DNA of 44,605 bases from Oscillospiraceae bacterium. GTDB lineage: Bacteria > Bacillota > Clostridia > Oscillospirales > JAAYXM01. Each line of letters begins with the position of its first letter. Within the stretch, counting starts at the first letter, position 1. Both the position numbers and the translations under genes were made by a program. The stretch lies in assembly GCA_017559985.1 (NCBI GenBank), contig JAFYPW010000006.1, forward strand, positions 1-44,605, read 5' to 3'. Under the pieces are notes generated by a model. The model saw only the letters and a list, made by a program, of their open reading frames with translations, did no database searches and was not told the origin of the DNA. Below, piece by piece: positions 1 through 8,729 of the stretch.

Positions 1-620
1 AGTGTTGTGCGCCATCCGCGGGAGATTGCGCCGGTGTTTATTTCAAACGGAACACCAAGCGAGACAAGCTCCTCTATCGCCGCAGTATATGCCGCGACGT
101 AGCGCGGATGCTTTTCGTCAAGCGCGATTTTTTTCTCAAAAAACTTCGAGACGAGGTCAAAGTGGCCGATGATATCCGGGCGGATTATTCTTCCCATTTT
201 CGCAACATCGGAGAAAAACCGCTCGCAGTATGCATACAAATCCCCGCCGAAGTATTTTTCCACACCCGCAAGAAGAAGCTCGGGCGTGTTATCGACAGGC
301 ACGCTTTCACCGTCACAGACGATGTGATGCACCGAGCCGATCACATAATCATAGCCCTCATCAGGTTTTCCCGATATTAAGTCCTGCTCTATTCCGCAAA
401 GAATTTCTATTTTGTCCTTATACTTTTCTCGGAGAGTGTGTATCTCGGCACGATAGGCAGGGATGTCTTCACGGGACATACAGTAGCGTCCGTCATATAT
501 ATGGTAGCTGTGCCCTGAAAAGCCGAGCGTTGTAAGCCCCATTTCTATTGCGCGGAGAACGGTTTTTTCTGCAACATCCGTCCCGTCACAGTAGGTTGTG
601 TGAACGTGGTAATCTGTCAT
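1..620 (-). CDS. hisJ: Histidinol-phosphatase, PHP family (3' end cut by window edge)
   Basis: Partial gene: 206 codons are visible and it runs off the left edge of the window. The product begins [15 protein letters not shown], the HxH metal-binding start of PHP-domain phosphatases. GSVHHIV and, near the cut end, [13 protein letters not shown] also fit the HisJ/HisK histidinol-phosphatases of Gram-positive bacteria, which remove phosphate from L-histidinol phosphate in the penultimate step of histidine synthesis. The ATG (618-620) overlaps the hisIE stop in an ATGA arrangement, so it is the last visible gene of the his operon and is probably translationally coupled. Family and operon context agree. 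A generic PHP phosphoesterase is the only real alternative. Confidence 0.9.
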   Translation of the reverse strand, partial: MTDYHVHTTYCDGTDVAEKTVLRAIEMGLTTLGFSGHSYHIYDGRYCMSREDIPAYRAEIHTLREKYKDKIEILCGIEQDLISGKPDEGYDYVIGSVHHIVCDGESVPVDNTPELLLAGVEKYFGGDLYAYCERFFSDVAKMGRIIRPDIIGHFDLVSKFFEKKIALDEKHPRYVAAYTAAIEELVSLGVPFEINTGAISRGWRTT

Positions 621-1267
621 TTCGTCATCTTCTCCTGTTTGACCTTGTGGTCAATTATGTGGCGGGATGAAAGCTCACGATGGATATCTGAAAGGTCGAT
701 TCCCGCCTCAATCATAAGCACCATTATGTGATATGCAAGGTCTGCAATCTCATAGATTGTCTCTGCGCGGTCCTCTGCCTTTGCCGCAATTATAACCTCA
801 CAGCTTTCCTCGCCGACCTTTTTGAGAATTTTATCAAGTCCCTTTTCAAAGAGGTAGGTGGTGTATGAGCCCTCTTTTTTCTCTTTCTTTCTGCCGCGGA
901 GCATCTCCATAAGCCCTTCGAGAGAAAAATCGTGGCGCTCGTCGCTTTCAAACACCTTTTCCTCAAAGCAGGAGAAAGTTCCCTTGTGGCAGGCAGGGCC
1001 GTCCGACTCAACCGTTACAACGAGTGCGTCGCGGTCGCAGTCGGCAGTTATCGAAACTATGTGCTGGAAGTTCCCGCTCGTCTCGCCTTTGAGCCAGAGC
1101 TCTTCGCGTGAGCGGCTCCAGAAGCAGGTGAGCTTTTTCTCCATTGAAATTTCAAGGCTCTCGCGGTTCATATAAGCAAGAGTTAAAACCCGCTTTGATA
1201 CCGCGTCAACAACTATTGCGGGGATAAGCCCGCGCTCGTCAAATTTAAGCTCGTCTATATTAAGCAT
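617..1267 (-). CDS. hisIE: Bifunctional phosphoribosyl-AMP cyclohydrolase / phosphoribosyl-ATP pyrophosphatase
   Basis: 216-residue HisI-HisE fusion catalysing the second and third steps of histidine synthesis. The N-terminal half is the cyclohydrolase: AYMNRESLE, the metal-binding DCDRDALVV, and the zinc cysteines of [12 protein letters not shown]. The C-terminal half (roughly from residue 125) is the MazG-like pyrophosphohydrolase, with [14 protein letters not shown] and [14 protein letters not shown] carrying the acidic Mg-binding residues. The length is normal for a fused HisIE. It lies 15 bases after the hisF stop and overlaps hisJ by 4 bases. Confidence 0.96.
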   Translation of the reverse strand: MLNIDELKFDERGLIPAIVVDAVSKRVLTLAYMNRESLEISMEKKLTCFWSRSREELWLKGETSGNFQHIVSITADCDRDALVVTVESDGPACHKGTFSCFEEKVFESDERHDFSLEGLMEMLRGRKKEKKEGSYTTYLFEKGLDKILKKVGEESCEVIIAAKAEDRAETIYEIADLAYHIMVLMIEAGIDLSDIHRELSSRHIIDHKVKQEKMTK

Positions 1268-1282
1268 ATCTTTTCTCCTTAT

Positions 1283-2041
1283 CTATATTCTTGTGGGGAT
1301 GCCTGCGCGCGCCATCTCAGCTTTGAGGTCGGAAATTTTAACCTCGCCAAAGTGGAAGATTGACGCAGCAAGACCGGCATCAACGCGCGGAAGCGTATTA
1401 AAAAGTGTTATGAAGTCGGAAATTTTTCCCGCGCCGCCCGAGGCGATTACGGGGACGTTTACGGCGTTTGACACGGCATCGAGCATTTCTATGTCAAAAC
1501 CGCCTTTTACACCGTCTGTGTCGATTGAGTTGAGCACAACCTCGCCTGCGCCGAGGTCAACGCACCGCTTTATCCATTCAACCGCTTCAAGGTCTGTCGC
1601 CTCGCGGCCGCCCTTTGCAAAGACGCGGTATTTTCCGTCAACGCGCGCAACATCGGCAGAGATTACAACACACTGGTTGCCATAGAGCTTTGCCGCCTCA
1701 TAGATGAGGTTCGGGTTTCTTATCGCGCCCGAGTTTACCGATACTTTATCCGCACCGCATTTAAGCACGCGGTCAAAATCGTCGGTTGTGTTTATTCCTC
1801 CGCCGACAGTGAGCGGGATGAACACACTTTTTGCCGTCTCGCGGAGAATATCCGTAAACAATGCGCGTCCCTCGGCAGAGGCTGTGATGTCGTAGAAAAC
1901 GAGCTCGTCGGCACCGTTGTCGCTGTAAAATTTTGCAAGTTCAACAGGCGAGGAAACATCGGCGAGGTTTTCAAAATTAACTCCCTTTACAACTCTTCCG
2001 TCGCGCACGTCAAGACACGGTATGATTCTCTTTGTTATCAT
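1283..2041 (-). CDS. hisF: Imidazole glycerol phosphate synthase, cyclase subunit
   Basis: 252-residue (beta/alpha)8-barrel protein. With HisH-derived ammonia it converts PRFAR to imidazole glycerol phosphate and AICAR. The start MITKRIIPCLDVRDGR carries the catalytic Asp near residue 11. The second catalytic Asp is in VVISADVARVDG (about residue 130). GGGI and ASGGAG phosphate-binding loops are present. The ATG overlaps the hisA stop by 4 bases. Length and motifs are typical. Confidence 0.97.
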   Translation of the reverse strand: MITKRIIPCLDVRDGRVVKGVNFENLADVSSPVELAKFYSDNGADELVFYDITASAEGRALFTDILRETAKSVFIPLTVGGGINTTDDFDRVLKCGADKVSVNSGAIRNPNLIYEAAKLYGNQCVVISADVARVDGKYRVFAKGGREATDLEAVEWIKRCVDLGAGEVVLNSIDTDGVKGGFDIEMLDAVSNAVNVPVIASGGAGKISDFITLFNTLPRVDAGLAASIFHFGEVKISDLKAEMARAGIPTRI

Positions 2042-2751
2042 CGCGCCACCTCTATTGCCCGTGCAAGGTCTATCGCGCCGGTATAGTAAGCCTTGCCGAC
2101 AATCGCTCCGTAAAGTGAGAGCGCGGTGAGCTTTTCTATATCGTCAATCGAGCTTACTCCGCCCGAGGCGATAAACTGCATATTGTATTTTTCTGAAAGC
2201 TCGGAATAAAGTCTGACATTTGTTCCGAGCATCGCGCCGTCCTTTGAAATATCGGTGCAGATAATCGTTGAAACTCCGATGTCCTGCATCTTTGAAAGCG
2301 CCGCATCGCTTGTGAGCGCACTTTTCTCTGTCCAGCCCGATATTGCGGCATAGCCGTCCTTTATGTCGATTCCGACGGCGATTTTGTCGCCAAATCTTTC
2401 GACGGCTTCTTTTGTAAACTCAAAGTTTGTCACCGCGACCGTGCCGAGAATTACGCGGTCAACTCCTTCTGAAATATATTTTTCTATAACCTCAAATGAG
2501 CGTATTCCGCCGCCCACCTCAACTTTAAGCCCCGTCTCACGCTTTATCGCACAGACGACGTCGAGATTCGGCGTCTCGCCGCTCTTTGCACCTTCTAGGT
2601 CAACCGTATGTATCCACTCCGCGCCCGCGCTCTTGAAGTCACGCGCGACATCACACGGGTTTTCCGAATACACGGTCATCTTGTTATAGTCGCCGCGATA
2701 TAGCCTGACTGCCTTTTTTTCATATAAATCTATCGCAGGGAAAATAAGCAT
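2038..2751 (-). CDS. hisA: ProFAR isomerase (phosphoribosylformimino-AICAR isomerase)
   Basis: 237-residue (beta/alpha)8-barrel paralogue of HisF that carries out the Amadori isomerisation of ProFAR to PRFAR. It begins MLIFPAIDLYEKKAVRL with the catalytic Asp at residue 8. The second acid lies in CTDISKDGAMLGTN. The frame is open a further 26 codons upstream, but those codons lie inside hisH. The ATG at 2751 shares one base with the hisH TAA (TAATG) and has a GGAGGG Shine-Dalgarno about six bases upstream, which fixes the start. Confidence 0.97.
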   Translation of the reverse strand: MLIFPAIDLYEKKAVRLYRGDYNKMTVYSENPCDVARDFKSAGAEWIHTVDLEGAKSGETPNLDVVCAIKRETGLKVEVGGGIRSFEVIEKYISEGVDRVILGTVAVTNFEFTKEAVERFGDKIAVGIDIKDGYAAISGWTEKSALTSDAALSKMQDIGVSTIICTDISKDGAMLGTNVRLYSELSEKYNMQFIASGGVSSIDDIEKLTALSLYGAIVGKAYYTGAIDLARAIEVAR

Positions 2752-3365
2752 TATATACCCTCCGTTTCGCAGAATGCGGAGAGGATTGCAAGTCCTGTCT
2801 TTCCGCTCTTTTCGGGATGGAACTGGCATCCGTAAATATTGCCGCGTGCGACAGCCGCCGTAAGCGCTGCGCCGTATTCGGCAGTTGCAACAACTGCATC
2901 GTCGGTTTTTGCGTAATACGAGTGAACAAAATATACGCAGTCCCCGCTCTTTATGTTTTTAAAAATGTCACACGGACGCGTTATGGAAAGCGCGTTCCAG
3001 CCTATGTGCGGGATTTTCAGGTCTTTGGGAATCACCTCGGAAATGGGGCGTATTTCGCCTTTTATAAGCCCGAGTCCCTCGTGTTCACCGTATTCAAAGC
3101 TCTTTTCAAAGAGAAGCTGCATACCGAGGCATATGCCAAGTATCGGCTTTCCGCGGTTTACCTCGTCTTTCACGGCATCCCAGAGCCCCGAGTCATAAAG
3201 CTTTTTCGCGGCATCGGAAAACGCGCCGACGCCCGGCAGGAGAATATGGGACGCGCTCTTTATCACTTCCGCGTCCGAGGTTACCGTTACATCGGCACCT
3301 ATCTCACCAAACGAGGCTTTGAGCGAAAAGAGGTTTCCCACGCCGTAATCTACTATCGCAACCAT
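2751..3365 (-). CDS. hisH: Imidazole glycerol phosphate synthase, glutamine amidotransferase subunit
   Basis: 204-residue class I glutamine amidotransferase that supplies ammonia to HisF. The nucleophile is Cys79 in GICLGMQLLF, and the rest of the triad is His183 and Glu185 in QFHPEKSG. The oxyanion segment LLPGVGAF is present. It overlaps hisB by one base (TAATG) and is followed by hisA with the same overlap. The complex partner HisF is encoded two genes downstream. Normal length, nothing odd. Confidence 0.97.
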   Translation of the reverse strand: MVAIVDYGVGNLFSLKASFGEIGADVTVTSDAEVIKSASHILLPGVGAFSDAAKKLYDSGLWDAVKDEVNRGKPILGICLGMQLLFEKSFEYGEHEGLGLIKGEIRPISEVIPKDLKIPHIGWNALSITRPCDIFKNIKSGDCVYFVHSYYAKTDDAVVATAEYGAALTAAVARGNIYGCQFHPEKSGKTGLAILSAFCETEGI

Positions 3366-3952
3366 TAAAGAACTCCCTTCGTCGAGGGGACCTCGTCTGC
3401 AAATGCCGCGTCAACCGCAACGGCGCTCGCGAGTGCGCGGGCAAAGGCTTTGAACGCGCCTTCAATTATGTGGTGTGTGTTGTCGCCCGCAAGAGAACGC
3501 AGGTGCAAAGTTACCTTTGCCTCGCGGACAAAGCCGAGGAAAAACTCGCGCACAAGCTCAGTGTCAAAGTCGCCGACGAAAAGCGCCGGGAAGTCAAAAT
3601 CAAAACAGAGCGTGCTTCTTCCGGAAACATCAACCGCCGCAAGAATCAACGCCTCATCCATCGGCAAAGTTACGTCGCCGTAGCGGCAGATTCCGCGCTT
3701 ATCGCCGAGCGCTTCGTCAAAAGCACGGCCGAGCACGATTCCGATATCCTCAACTGTGTGGTGGTAGTCGACATTCGTATCACCCTTGCAGGTTACGGCA
3801 AGGTCAAACCTTCCGTGACGCGAAAAGAGGGTGAGCATATGGTCTAAAAACCCGCAACCTGTATCCACTTCGCTCTTTCCCGTGCCGTCAAGGTTTATGG
3901 AAAGTGCAATTTTTGTTTCTGCGGTTTCTCTTTTAATCTCTGCTTTTCTCAT
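3365..3952 (-). CDS. hisB: Imidazoleglycerol-phosphate dehydratase
   Basis: 195-residue monofunctional HisB that dehydrates imidazole glycerol phosphate to imidazole acetol phosphate. The duplicated metal-binding signatures are visible as CGFLDHMLTLFSRHG, DYHHTVEDIGIVLG and NTHHIIEGAFKAFARAL. It has no N-terminal HAD phosphatase domain, unlike the enterobacterial fusion, which agrees with the separate PHP phosphatase hisJ at the end of the operon. Its start overlaps the hisC stop by 4 bases. Confidence 0.97.
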   Translation of the reverse strand: MRKAEIKRETAETKIALSINLDGTGKSEVDTGCGFLDHMLTLFSRHGRFDLAVTCKGDTNVDYHHTVEDIGIVLGRAFDEALGDKRGICRYGDVTLPMDEALILAAVDVSGRSTLCFDFDFPALFVGDFDTELVREFFLGFVREAKVTLHLRSLAGDNTHHIIEGAFKAFARALASAVAVDAAFADEVPSTKGVL

Positions 3953-5016
3953 ACATTCATCTCCTTTAATATATCGGAAATTGTCTTTATAAGAGCTTCC
4001 ATATCGCGCCGCGCACCGACGGTTATGCGAAGATATTCCGAAAGGCGGGGTTTATCAAAGTGGCGAACGAGTATTCCGCGGCGGCGAAGCTCCTCATAGA
4101 GCATTTTCCCGCCAGCCGAATTATGGCGCGCAAAAATGAAGTTCGTGACGCTCTCCGTCGTCTCAAAACCGAGCTTTGAAAGTTCTTTTTCCGTAAACTC
4201 GCGGACCTCACATACTGTTTTGCAGTTTTTCTTCGTATATTCTTCATCAGAAAGCACGCCAAGCCCCGCTGCCATAGTCATTCGGTTTATGTTATACGGG
4301 TTTGTGGAGTATTTGATTGTATTAAGGTCGGCTATAAGCTCGCGGTCGCCCGCGCCAAATCCAAGCCTTGCGCCCGCCATTGAGCGGGACTTTGAAAACG
4401 TCTGCGTAACAAGCAGGTTTTTATACTTCGGGATGAGAGATATTGCGCTCTCGCCGCCGAAATCAACATACGCCTCGTCGATTACCACAACATTATCGGG
4501 GTTGTTCTTTAAAATCTCCTCAATGTCGGAAAGCGGAAGAGCTATCCCCGTGGGGGCGTTTGGGTTTGCAATGAAAATAGTCGCTTTTTTTCCGAAATAG
4601 TCTGACGCGCGTATTGTGAAGTCCGGAAGAAGCGGGATTTCTTCATATTTAATCCCGTTTACATCGGCAAATACAGGGTAGAAGCCATAGGTGATGTCGG
4701 GAAAAACGGCAGGCGTCTCATCGTCGCAGAACGCCATAAACGCAAAATTGAGTATCTCATCCGAGCCGTTTGTTACAAGTACCTCGGATGCGTCGAGGCC
4801 ACAGCACTCCGCAAGGCGCGCATGGAGCTCGCGGCACTCGGGGTCGGGATAAAGCTCAAGCCTCTTCGCAGCGAGTGCCGCCTCTTTCTTCGCCTTTTTT
4901 GACGGAGAGAAGGGCGATTCGTTTGTGTTAAGCTTTATGTATTTTTTGTCCTTCGGCTGTTCGCCCGGCGTATATGCCACGAGCGAGGAAAGCCTTTTTC
5001 CGCTGAATTTACTCAT
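3949..5016 (-). CDS. hisC: Histidinol-phosphate aminotransferase
   Basis: 355-residue fold-type I PLP aminotransferase that converts imidazole acetol phosphate and glutamate to histidinol phosphate. Visible motifs: LNTNESPFSPS near the N terminus, VIDEAYVDF (cofactor-ring Asp and Tyr), and TQTFSKSRSMAGARLGF, whose Ser-Lys holds the PLP-binding lysine. The C-terminal YLRITVG contains the substrate-carboxylate Arg. It lies two bases after hisD, inside the his operon, which separates it from other aspartate-aminotransferase-fold enzymes. Confidence 0.96.
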   Translation of the reverse strand: MSKFSGKRLSSLVAYTPGEQPKDKKYIKLNTNESPFSPSKKAKKEAALAAKRLELYPDPECRELHARLAECCGLDASEVLVTNGSDEILNFAFMAFCDDETPAVFPDITYGFYPVFADVNGIKYEEIPLLPDFTIRASDYFGKKATIFIANPNAPTGIALPLSDIEEILKNNPDNVVVIDEAYVDFGGESAISLIPKYKNLLVTQTFSKSRSMAGARLGFGAGDRELIADLNTIKYSTNPYNINRMTMAAGLGVLSDEEYTKKNCKTVCEVREFTEKELSKLGFETTESVTNFIFARHNSAGGKMLYEELRRRGILVRHFDKPRLSEYLRITVGARRDMEALIKTISDILKEMNV

Positions 5017-5018
5017 CT

Positions 5019-6296
5019 TTACTTATCCTCAAATCTGATAGTTGCGCTTCTTGCGTGAGCAGAAAGCCCCTCGGCTTCGGCAAAATATGCTATATCGTCG
5101 AAAACGCGGGAAAGCGCCTCTTTTGTGTAATAGGTATACTGCGATTTCTTGACAAAATCGTCAACCGAAAGCGGGCTTGAAAACTTTGCCGTGCCGCTTG
5201 TCGGAAGCGTGTGGTTCGGACCTGCAAGGTAGTCCCCGAGAGCTTCGGGGCAGTGGTGACCCATAAAGATTGACCCGGCGTGGCGAATCTTCGGGAGCAG
5301 CAGAAGCGGGTTTTCCACCGCAAGTTCGAGATGCTCCGGCGCAAGATCGTTTGAAATTTCTATTGCCTCATCTATATCCTTTACTATAATTATCTTTCCG
5401 TTATTGTCAATTGATGCGCGCGCAATCTCACAGCGCGGAAGTAAAGAAAGCTGCCTTTCTATCTCCTCTGAAACCTTCCCTGCAAGGTCTTGCGAGTCGG
5501 TGACGAGAACGGCAGACGCGAGCCTGTCGTGCTCTGCCTGAGAGAGAAGGTCTGCCGCCACGAAAGACGGGTTTGCGCTATCGTCGGCAACAACCAAAAT
5601 CTCGCTCGGCCCGGCTATCATATCAATCGCAACGCGTCCGAAAACCTGACGCTTCGCCTCGGCAACAAACGCGTTTCCGGGGCCTACTATTTTGTCAACC
5701 TTCGGAACGCTCTCCGTACCGTAGCAAAGCGCGGCAACAGCCTGCGCGCCGCCGATTTTGAAAATTCTCCGAACTCCCGCAATGCGCGCCGCGGCAAGGA
5801 TTACGGGGTTTATCTTTCCGTCGCGACCGGGCGGCGTTGTTATAACAACCTCGCCCACCCCCGCAACGAGCGCGGGGATTGAGTCCATCAGCACGGTTGA
5901 CGGATACGCCGCCGTGCCGCCCGGGACATAGAGCCCTGCGCGGTCAAGCGGGCAGATTTTCTGGCCGATAAAGCTTCCGTCTGCTTCTCTTAACTCAAAG
6001 CCCTCTCTTTTCTGTGCGCTGTGGAATTTTCTTATGTTCTCCGCCGCGCGGGTGAGGATTTCGCGAAAGCGGGGTGATACGGAGTTATAGCCTTCCTCAA
6101 TTTCCTGCTCTGTCACTTCAAGTGAGGAAAGACGCGCGCCGTCAAATTTTTTGCAGTATTCAAAGAGCGCGGCGTCGCCTCTCTCTTTAACGTTCTCTAT
6201 AATCTCCGCGACGGTGTCTCCGACGGTGGAGAGCCCCTCCACTCTTGCGAATATTTCCGAGGCAGGGACTTCCGAATATTTTAAAATCTTTATCAT
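5019..6296 (-). CDS. hisD: Histidinol dehydrogenase
   Basis: 425-residue zinc enzyme that oxidises L-histidinol to L-histidine in two NAD-dependent steps. The family signature is clear: GLYVPGGTAAYPS, IDMIAGPSEILVVAD, SQAEHDRLASAVLV (zinc Gln and His), and MGHHCPEALGDYLAGPNHTLPT with the catalytic Glu/His. The length is typical. The start overlaps the hisG stop by 4 bases. Confidence 0.98.
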   Translation of the reverse strand: MIKILKYSEVPASEIFARVEGLSTVGDTVAEIIENVKERGDAALFEYCKKFDGARLSSLEVTEQEIEEGYNSVSPRFREILTRAAENIRKFHSAQKREGFELREADGSFIGQKICPLDRAGLYVPGGTAAYPSTVLMDSIPALVAGVGEVVITTPPGRDGKINPVILAAARIAGVRRIFKIGGAQAVAALCYGTESVPKVDKIVGPGNAFVAEAKRQVFGRVAIDMIAGPSEILVVADDSANPSFVAADLLSQAEHDRLASAVLVTDSQDLAGKVSEEIERQLSLLPRCEIARASIDNNGKIIIVKDIDEAIEISNDLAPEHLELAVENPLLLLPKIRHAGSIFMGHHCPEALGDYLAGPNHTLPTSGTAKFSSPLSVDDFVKKSQYTYYTKEALSRVFDDIAYFAEAEGLSAHARSATIRFEDK

Positions 6297-6931
6297 TTCA
6301 TATCCTCCGCGGACTTTCTCATCTGCTCAACAATTCTCTCTATCTGTTGAGATTTGAACTTAAAGCTTGATTTGTTTGCGATAAGTCTTGCGCTTATCGG
6401 CACAATCGTTTCAAACACTTCGAGGTTATTTTCGCGAAGTGTTGTGCCCGTTTCAACAATATCCACTATTACATCGGAAAGCCCGAGTATCGGCGCAATC
6501 TCAATTGAGCCGTTTAAGTGGATGATGTCTATGTCACGCCCCTTCCGGCGGTAATAGTCACTTGCAATGCGCGAAAACTTTGTTGCTACTTTAAGAGTCT
6601 TTTCGGGGTTATCCCGAAAATTGCTCGGGGCAGCAACAGCCATACGGCATTTCCCGAGGTTTAAGTCAAACAGCTCGTAAACATCGGGTGCGTATTCCAG
6701 AAGGATGTCCTTTCCCGCAACGCCGATGTCTGCCGCGCCGCGTTCAACGTATATCGCAACGTCCGACGGCTTTACCCAGAAATATCTGACGCCTGTCGCC
6801 TCGTTTTCAAATATAAGCTTGCGGCTTTCCTCCAGAAGCTCGGGACAGGAAAATCCCGCCGCCGCAAACATATTATATACCTTCTCGCCGAGCCTTCCCT
6901 TCGGCAAGGCTACGTTAAGCATTGTTTTCAA
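6293..6931 (-). CDS. hisG: ATP phosphoribosyltransferase, short-form catalytic subunit
   Basis: 212-residue short-form HisG, which condenses ATP and PRPP in the committed step. It lacks the C-terminal histidine-binding domain of long HisG and so needs HisZ, encoded just upstream. Motifs: VALPKGRLGEKVY, DIGVAGKDILLE, and the PRPP-binding VDIVETGTTLRENNL. Start choice: a TTG at 6931 sits seven bases after a GAGGTG Shine-Dalgarno. The ATG three codons later (6922) is about 16 bases from it, so TTG is favoured, but initiation at the ATG would change only three residues. It overlaps hisZ by 17 bases. Confidence 0.95.
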   Translation of the reverse strand: MKTMLNVALPKGRLGEKVYNMFAAAGFSCPELLEESRKLIFENEATGVRYFWVKPSDVAIYVERGAADIGVAGKDILLEYAPDVYELFDLNLGKCRMAVAAPSNFRDNPEKTLKVATKFSRIASDYYRRKGRDIDIIHLNGSIEIAPILGLSDVIVDIVETGTTLRENNLEVFETIVPISARLIANKSSFKFKSQQIERIVEQMRKSAEDMK

Positions 6932-8018
6932 GCTGTGTCACCTCGCTGCCCGAAAGCTTCAAAAGCTTTTTATACCTGAACTTTTCGGGAATTTTTCTCA
7001 TCGCGGAAACTGACGCGCCCGTCTCTGCAATGCGCGAAACCGCACGGCTTACGTTTCCTGCATTCTCTCCCTCATCATAGAGGATGAGCGTATCAACGTC
7101 ATACTTTTCCTCGTTTGAAGAGAGCTCTTCAAGACGGTCGAGATAAACCGCAAATCCTATCGCGCCAAAGCTTTTGCCCATACGCGCGAGGAGGTTATCA
7201 TACCGCCCTCCCGAAAGCACACTCTGCGAGACTCCGTTTATAAATCCGCGGAAAACTATTCCGTTGTAATATTTTATATCGTCCGTTACGGAGAAATCTA
7301 TCCGCACATTGCCCGAAAGCCCGCGTGAAGCTATCTCTTCGGCAATCTCCGAAAGCTCTTTTATGCAGCACTCGGAAACAGAAAGGGTGCGAAGCGTCTC
7401 TATAACCTTCTTCGGCTCACCGTAAGTTGAAACAAGCGTTCTCAAAGCCTTTGCAGCATCGCTGTCTCCGCATATTTCGCCGATTCCGTGGACATTCTTC
7501 TCTGATACACATTTTAAAACTTTTCTGACATCTCCGTCCGAAAGTTCGAGCCTTCCTATAATTTCAGACACAACTCCAAGATGCGATATGTCAAGCACCC
7601 ATTCCTCGGAAATGCTCTCTAAGCTCTTCGCCGCAAGAAGAACAACTTCAAGCACGGAATATCCGTCTATATCTCCGATACATTCAAGGCCGACCTGCAT
7701 AATTTCACGGAATGTTCCGCTTCCCCCCGGACGGTAGACATTCTCGTTATAGTACATCTTCTGCACAGCGCCCTCTATGTCGTGGCAGTTCTTGATTATC
7801 GAGAGCGTAACGTCAGGCTTTAATGCCATAAGGCGTCCGTCTGTGTCGGTAAACGTGATAACCGAAGGCGAGATGAGAAAATCTTTGTTTCTGACATACA
7901 GGTCATACTCCTCAAACTTACTCATCTTATACTGCGAGTATCCGTATTTATCATAAAGCGAACGCAGGGCAAAAATTGCCCGCTCGTCGCTCTTTAAGCT
8001 CTTGTCGTTTAAAATCAT
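6915..8018 (-). CDS. hisZ: ATP phosphoribosyltransferase regulatory subunit
   Basis: 367-residue histidyl-tRNA-synthetase-like protein without an anticodon-binding tail. In this family it forms a hetero-octamer with short HisG and confers histidine feedback inhibition. Class II synthetase-like features include LMALKPDVTLSIIKN (motif 2 region) and YYNGIVFRGFINGV followed by LSGGRYDNLL (motif 3 region). The coding start overlaps the yerC stop as ATGA. Position between yerC and short hisG identifies it as HisZ rather than HisS. Confidence 0.95.
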   Translation of the reverse strand: MILNDKSLKSDERAIFALRSLYDKYGYSQYKMSKFEEYDLYVRNKDFLISPSVITFTDTDGRLMALKPDVTLSIIKNCHDIEGAVQKMYYNENVYRPGGSGTFREIMQVGLECIGDIDGYSVLEVVLLAAKSLESISEEWVLDISHLGVVSEIIGRLELSDGDVRKVLKCVSEKNVHGIGEICGDSDAAKALRTLVSTYGEPKKVIETLRTLSVSECCIKELSEIAEEIASRGLSGNVRIDFSVTDDIKYYNGIVFRGFINGVSQSVLSGGRYDNLLARMGKSFGAIGFAVYLDRLEELSSNEEKYDVDTLILYDEGENAGNVSRAVSRIAETGASVSAMRKIPEKFRYKKLLKLSGSEVTQLENNA

Positions 8019-8314
8019 TTCTTCTCTTCCTTTGCTTTGAGTTTCAGAAGTGCCGAGCGGTAACCTCCGCTGCCGTAGTTAAGACAGCGCGAAACGCGGC
8101 TTATCGTCGCCGTTGAAACGTTGACCTCTTTCGAAATTGCCTGATAATTCTTCCCCTCATCAAGAAGCACCGCAACATCAAAGCGCTGTGCCATATCCTG
8201 CACCTCGTTTATCGTGCAGATATCCTCAAAAAAGTTATAGCAATCTTCAACAGTTTCAAGACCGAGAATTATTTCAAACAGCCTGTCAAGCGATTTTGAG
8301 CGGAATGTCGCCAT
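8015..8314 (-). CDS. yerC: YerC-type TrpR-family regulator, first gene of the his operon
   Basis: 99-residue DNA-binding protein of the TrpR/YerC-YecD family. The core ICTINEVQDMAQRFDVAVLL is followed by a helix-turn-helix, YQAISKEVNVSTATISRVSR, close to the TrpR/HTH pattern. Start choice: the frame is open to a GTG at 8347, but that lies inside the promoter. The ATG at 8314 has a GAAAGGTG Shine-Dalgarno eight to nine bases upstream and sits about 27 bases from the predicted transcription start. It overlaps hisZ by 4 bases and heads the his operon. TrpR-family proteins in this position have been proposed as histidine repressors in Bacillota; I infer it controls the operon through the palindrome at 8351-8370. 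Confidence 0.88.
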   Translation of the reverse strand: MATFRSKSLDRLFEIILGLETVEDCYNFFEDICTINEVQDMAQRFDVAVLLDEGKNYQAISKEVNVSTATISRVSRCLNYGSGGYRSALLKLKAKEEKK

Positions 8315-8347
8315 AGATTTCACACCTTTCAATTTGTTCACTTTCAC

Positions 8348-8376
8348 ATATTACCACTTTATCTTGGTAAAGTCAA
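8348..8376 (-). promoter_or_regulatory. Promoter of the yerC-his operon
   Basis: On the minus strand, TTGACT (8371-8376) and TAATAT (8348-8353) are separated by exactly 17 bases. Transcription should start near 8341, giving a short leader of about 27 bases before the yerC ATG. No other comparable promoter is seen inside the his operon. Confidence 0.85.
8351..8370. promoter_or_regulatory. Palindromic operator candidate in the his promoter
   Basis: Perfect inverted repeat TTACCA-8-TGGTAA filling the spacer between the -35 and -10 boxes and overlapping the -10. A dimeric repressor bound here would block polymerase. The obvious candidate ligand-binding protein is YerC, the TrpR-family product of the first gene. 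The palindrome is seen directly; the binding protein is inference. Confidence 0.65.
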
Positions 8377-8415
8377 TAGCCGTATGCTACTTTTTTGCGC
8401 CGTTTTTAAAAAGAC

Positions 8416-8444
8416 TTGACGAATTTTTCTTCATATGATATATT
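8416..8444 (+). promoter_or_regulatory. thrS promoter
   Basis: TTGACG (8416-8421), 17-base spacer, TATATT (8439-8444). It starts the T-box leader around 8451. It is divergent from the his promoter, with 39 bases between the two -35 boxes. Confidence 0.8.
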
Positions 8445-8450
8445 AAATAC

Positions 8451-8712
8451 AATGGCGATGACGGAAAGAGTAGCGTCTGCCTGTGTATTCAGAGAGGAGC
8501 GCATTTTGCTGTGAGCGCTCTATACGCAGCTTTTGCGAAAACCCCTCCCGAGCTGCACGGCCCAAAAGCTTATGAGTAAGCCGTTGCCGCCCCACCTTGC
8601 GTTAAAGGTAAATGAGTGACGGGTTTCCCGTAATTAGGGTGGAACCGTGCAAATTGTTTTTTGCACCCCTATTCTGAGCACACGCTCGAAATAGGGGTGT
8701 TTTTATTTTTAT
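8451..8712 (+). promoter_or_regulatory. Threonine T-box leader of thrS
   Basis: tRNA-sensing riboswitch. The conserved T-box sequence AGGGTGGAACCGTG lies at 8636-8649. Stem I pairs CTGTGTAT (about 8479-8486) with ATACGCAG (about 8522-8529), with a GAGCGC/GCGCTC hairpin above it. After it, GCGAAAACCCC places an ACC (Thr) specifier at 8541-8543 in the usual specifier-loop context. The factor-independent terminator is CACCCCTATT (8664-8673) with AATAGGGGTG (8690-8699) followed by a T run. Its 5' arm can alternatively pair with the T-box. Uncharged tRNA-Thr(GGU) should therefore allow read-through into thrS. The whole gene-free stretch between yerC and thrS is explained by the two promoters and this leader. 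Confidence 0.93.
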
Positions 8713-8729
8713 TGAAAGGATTGATTGAA

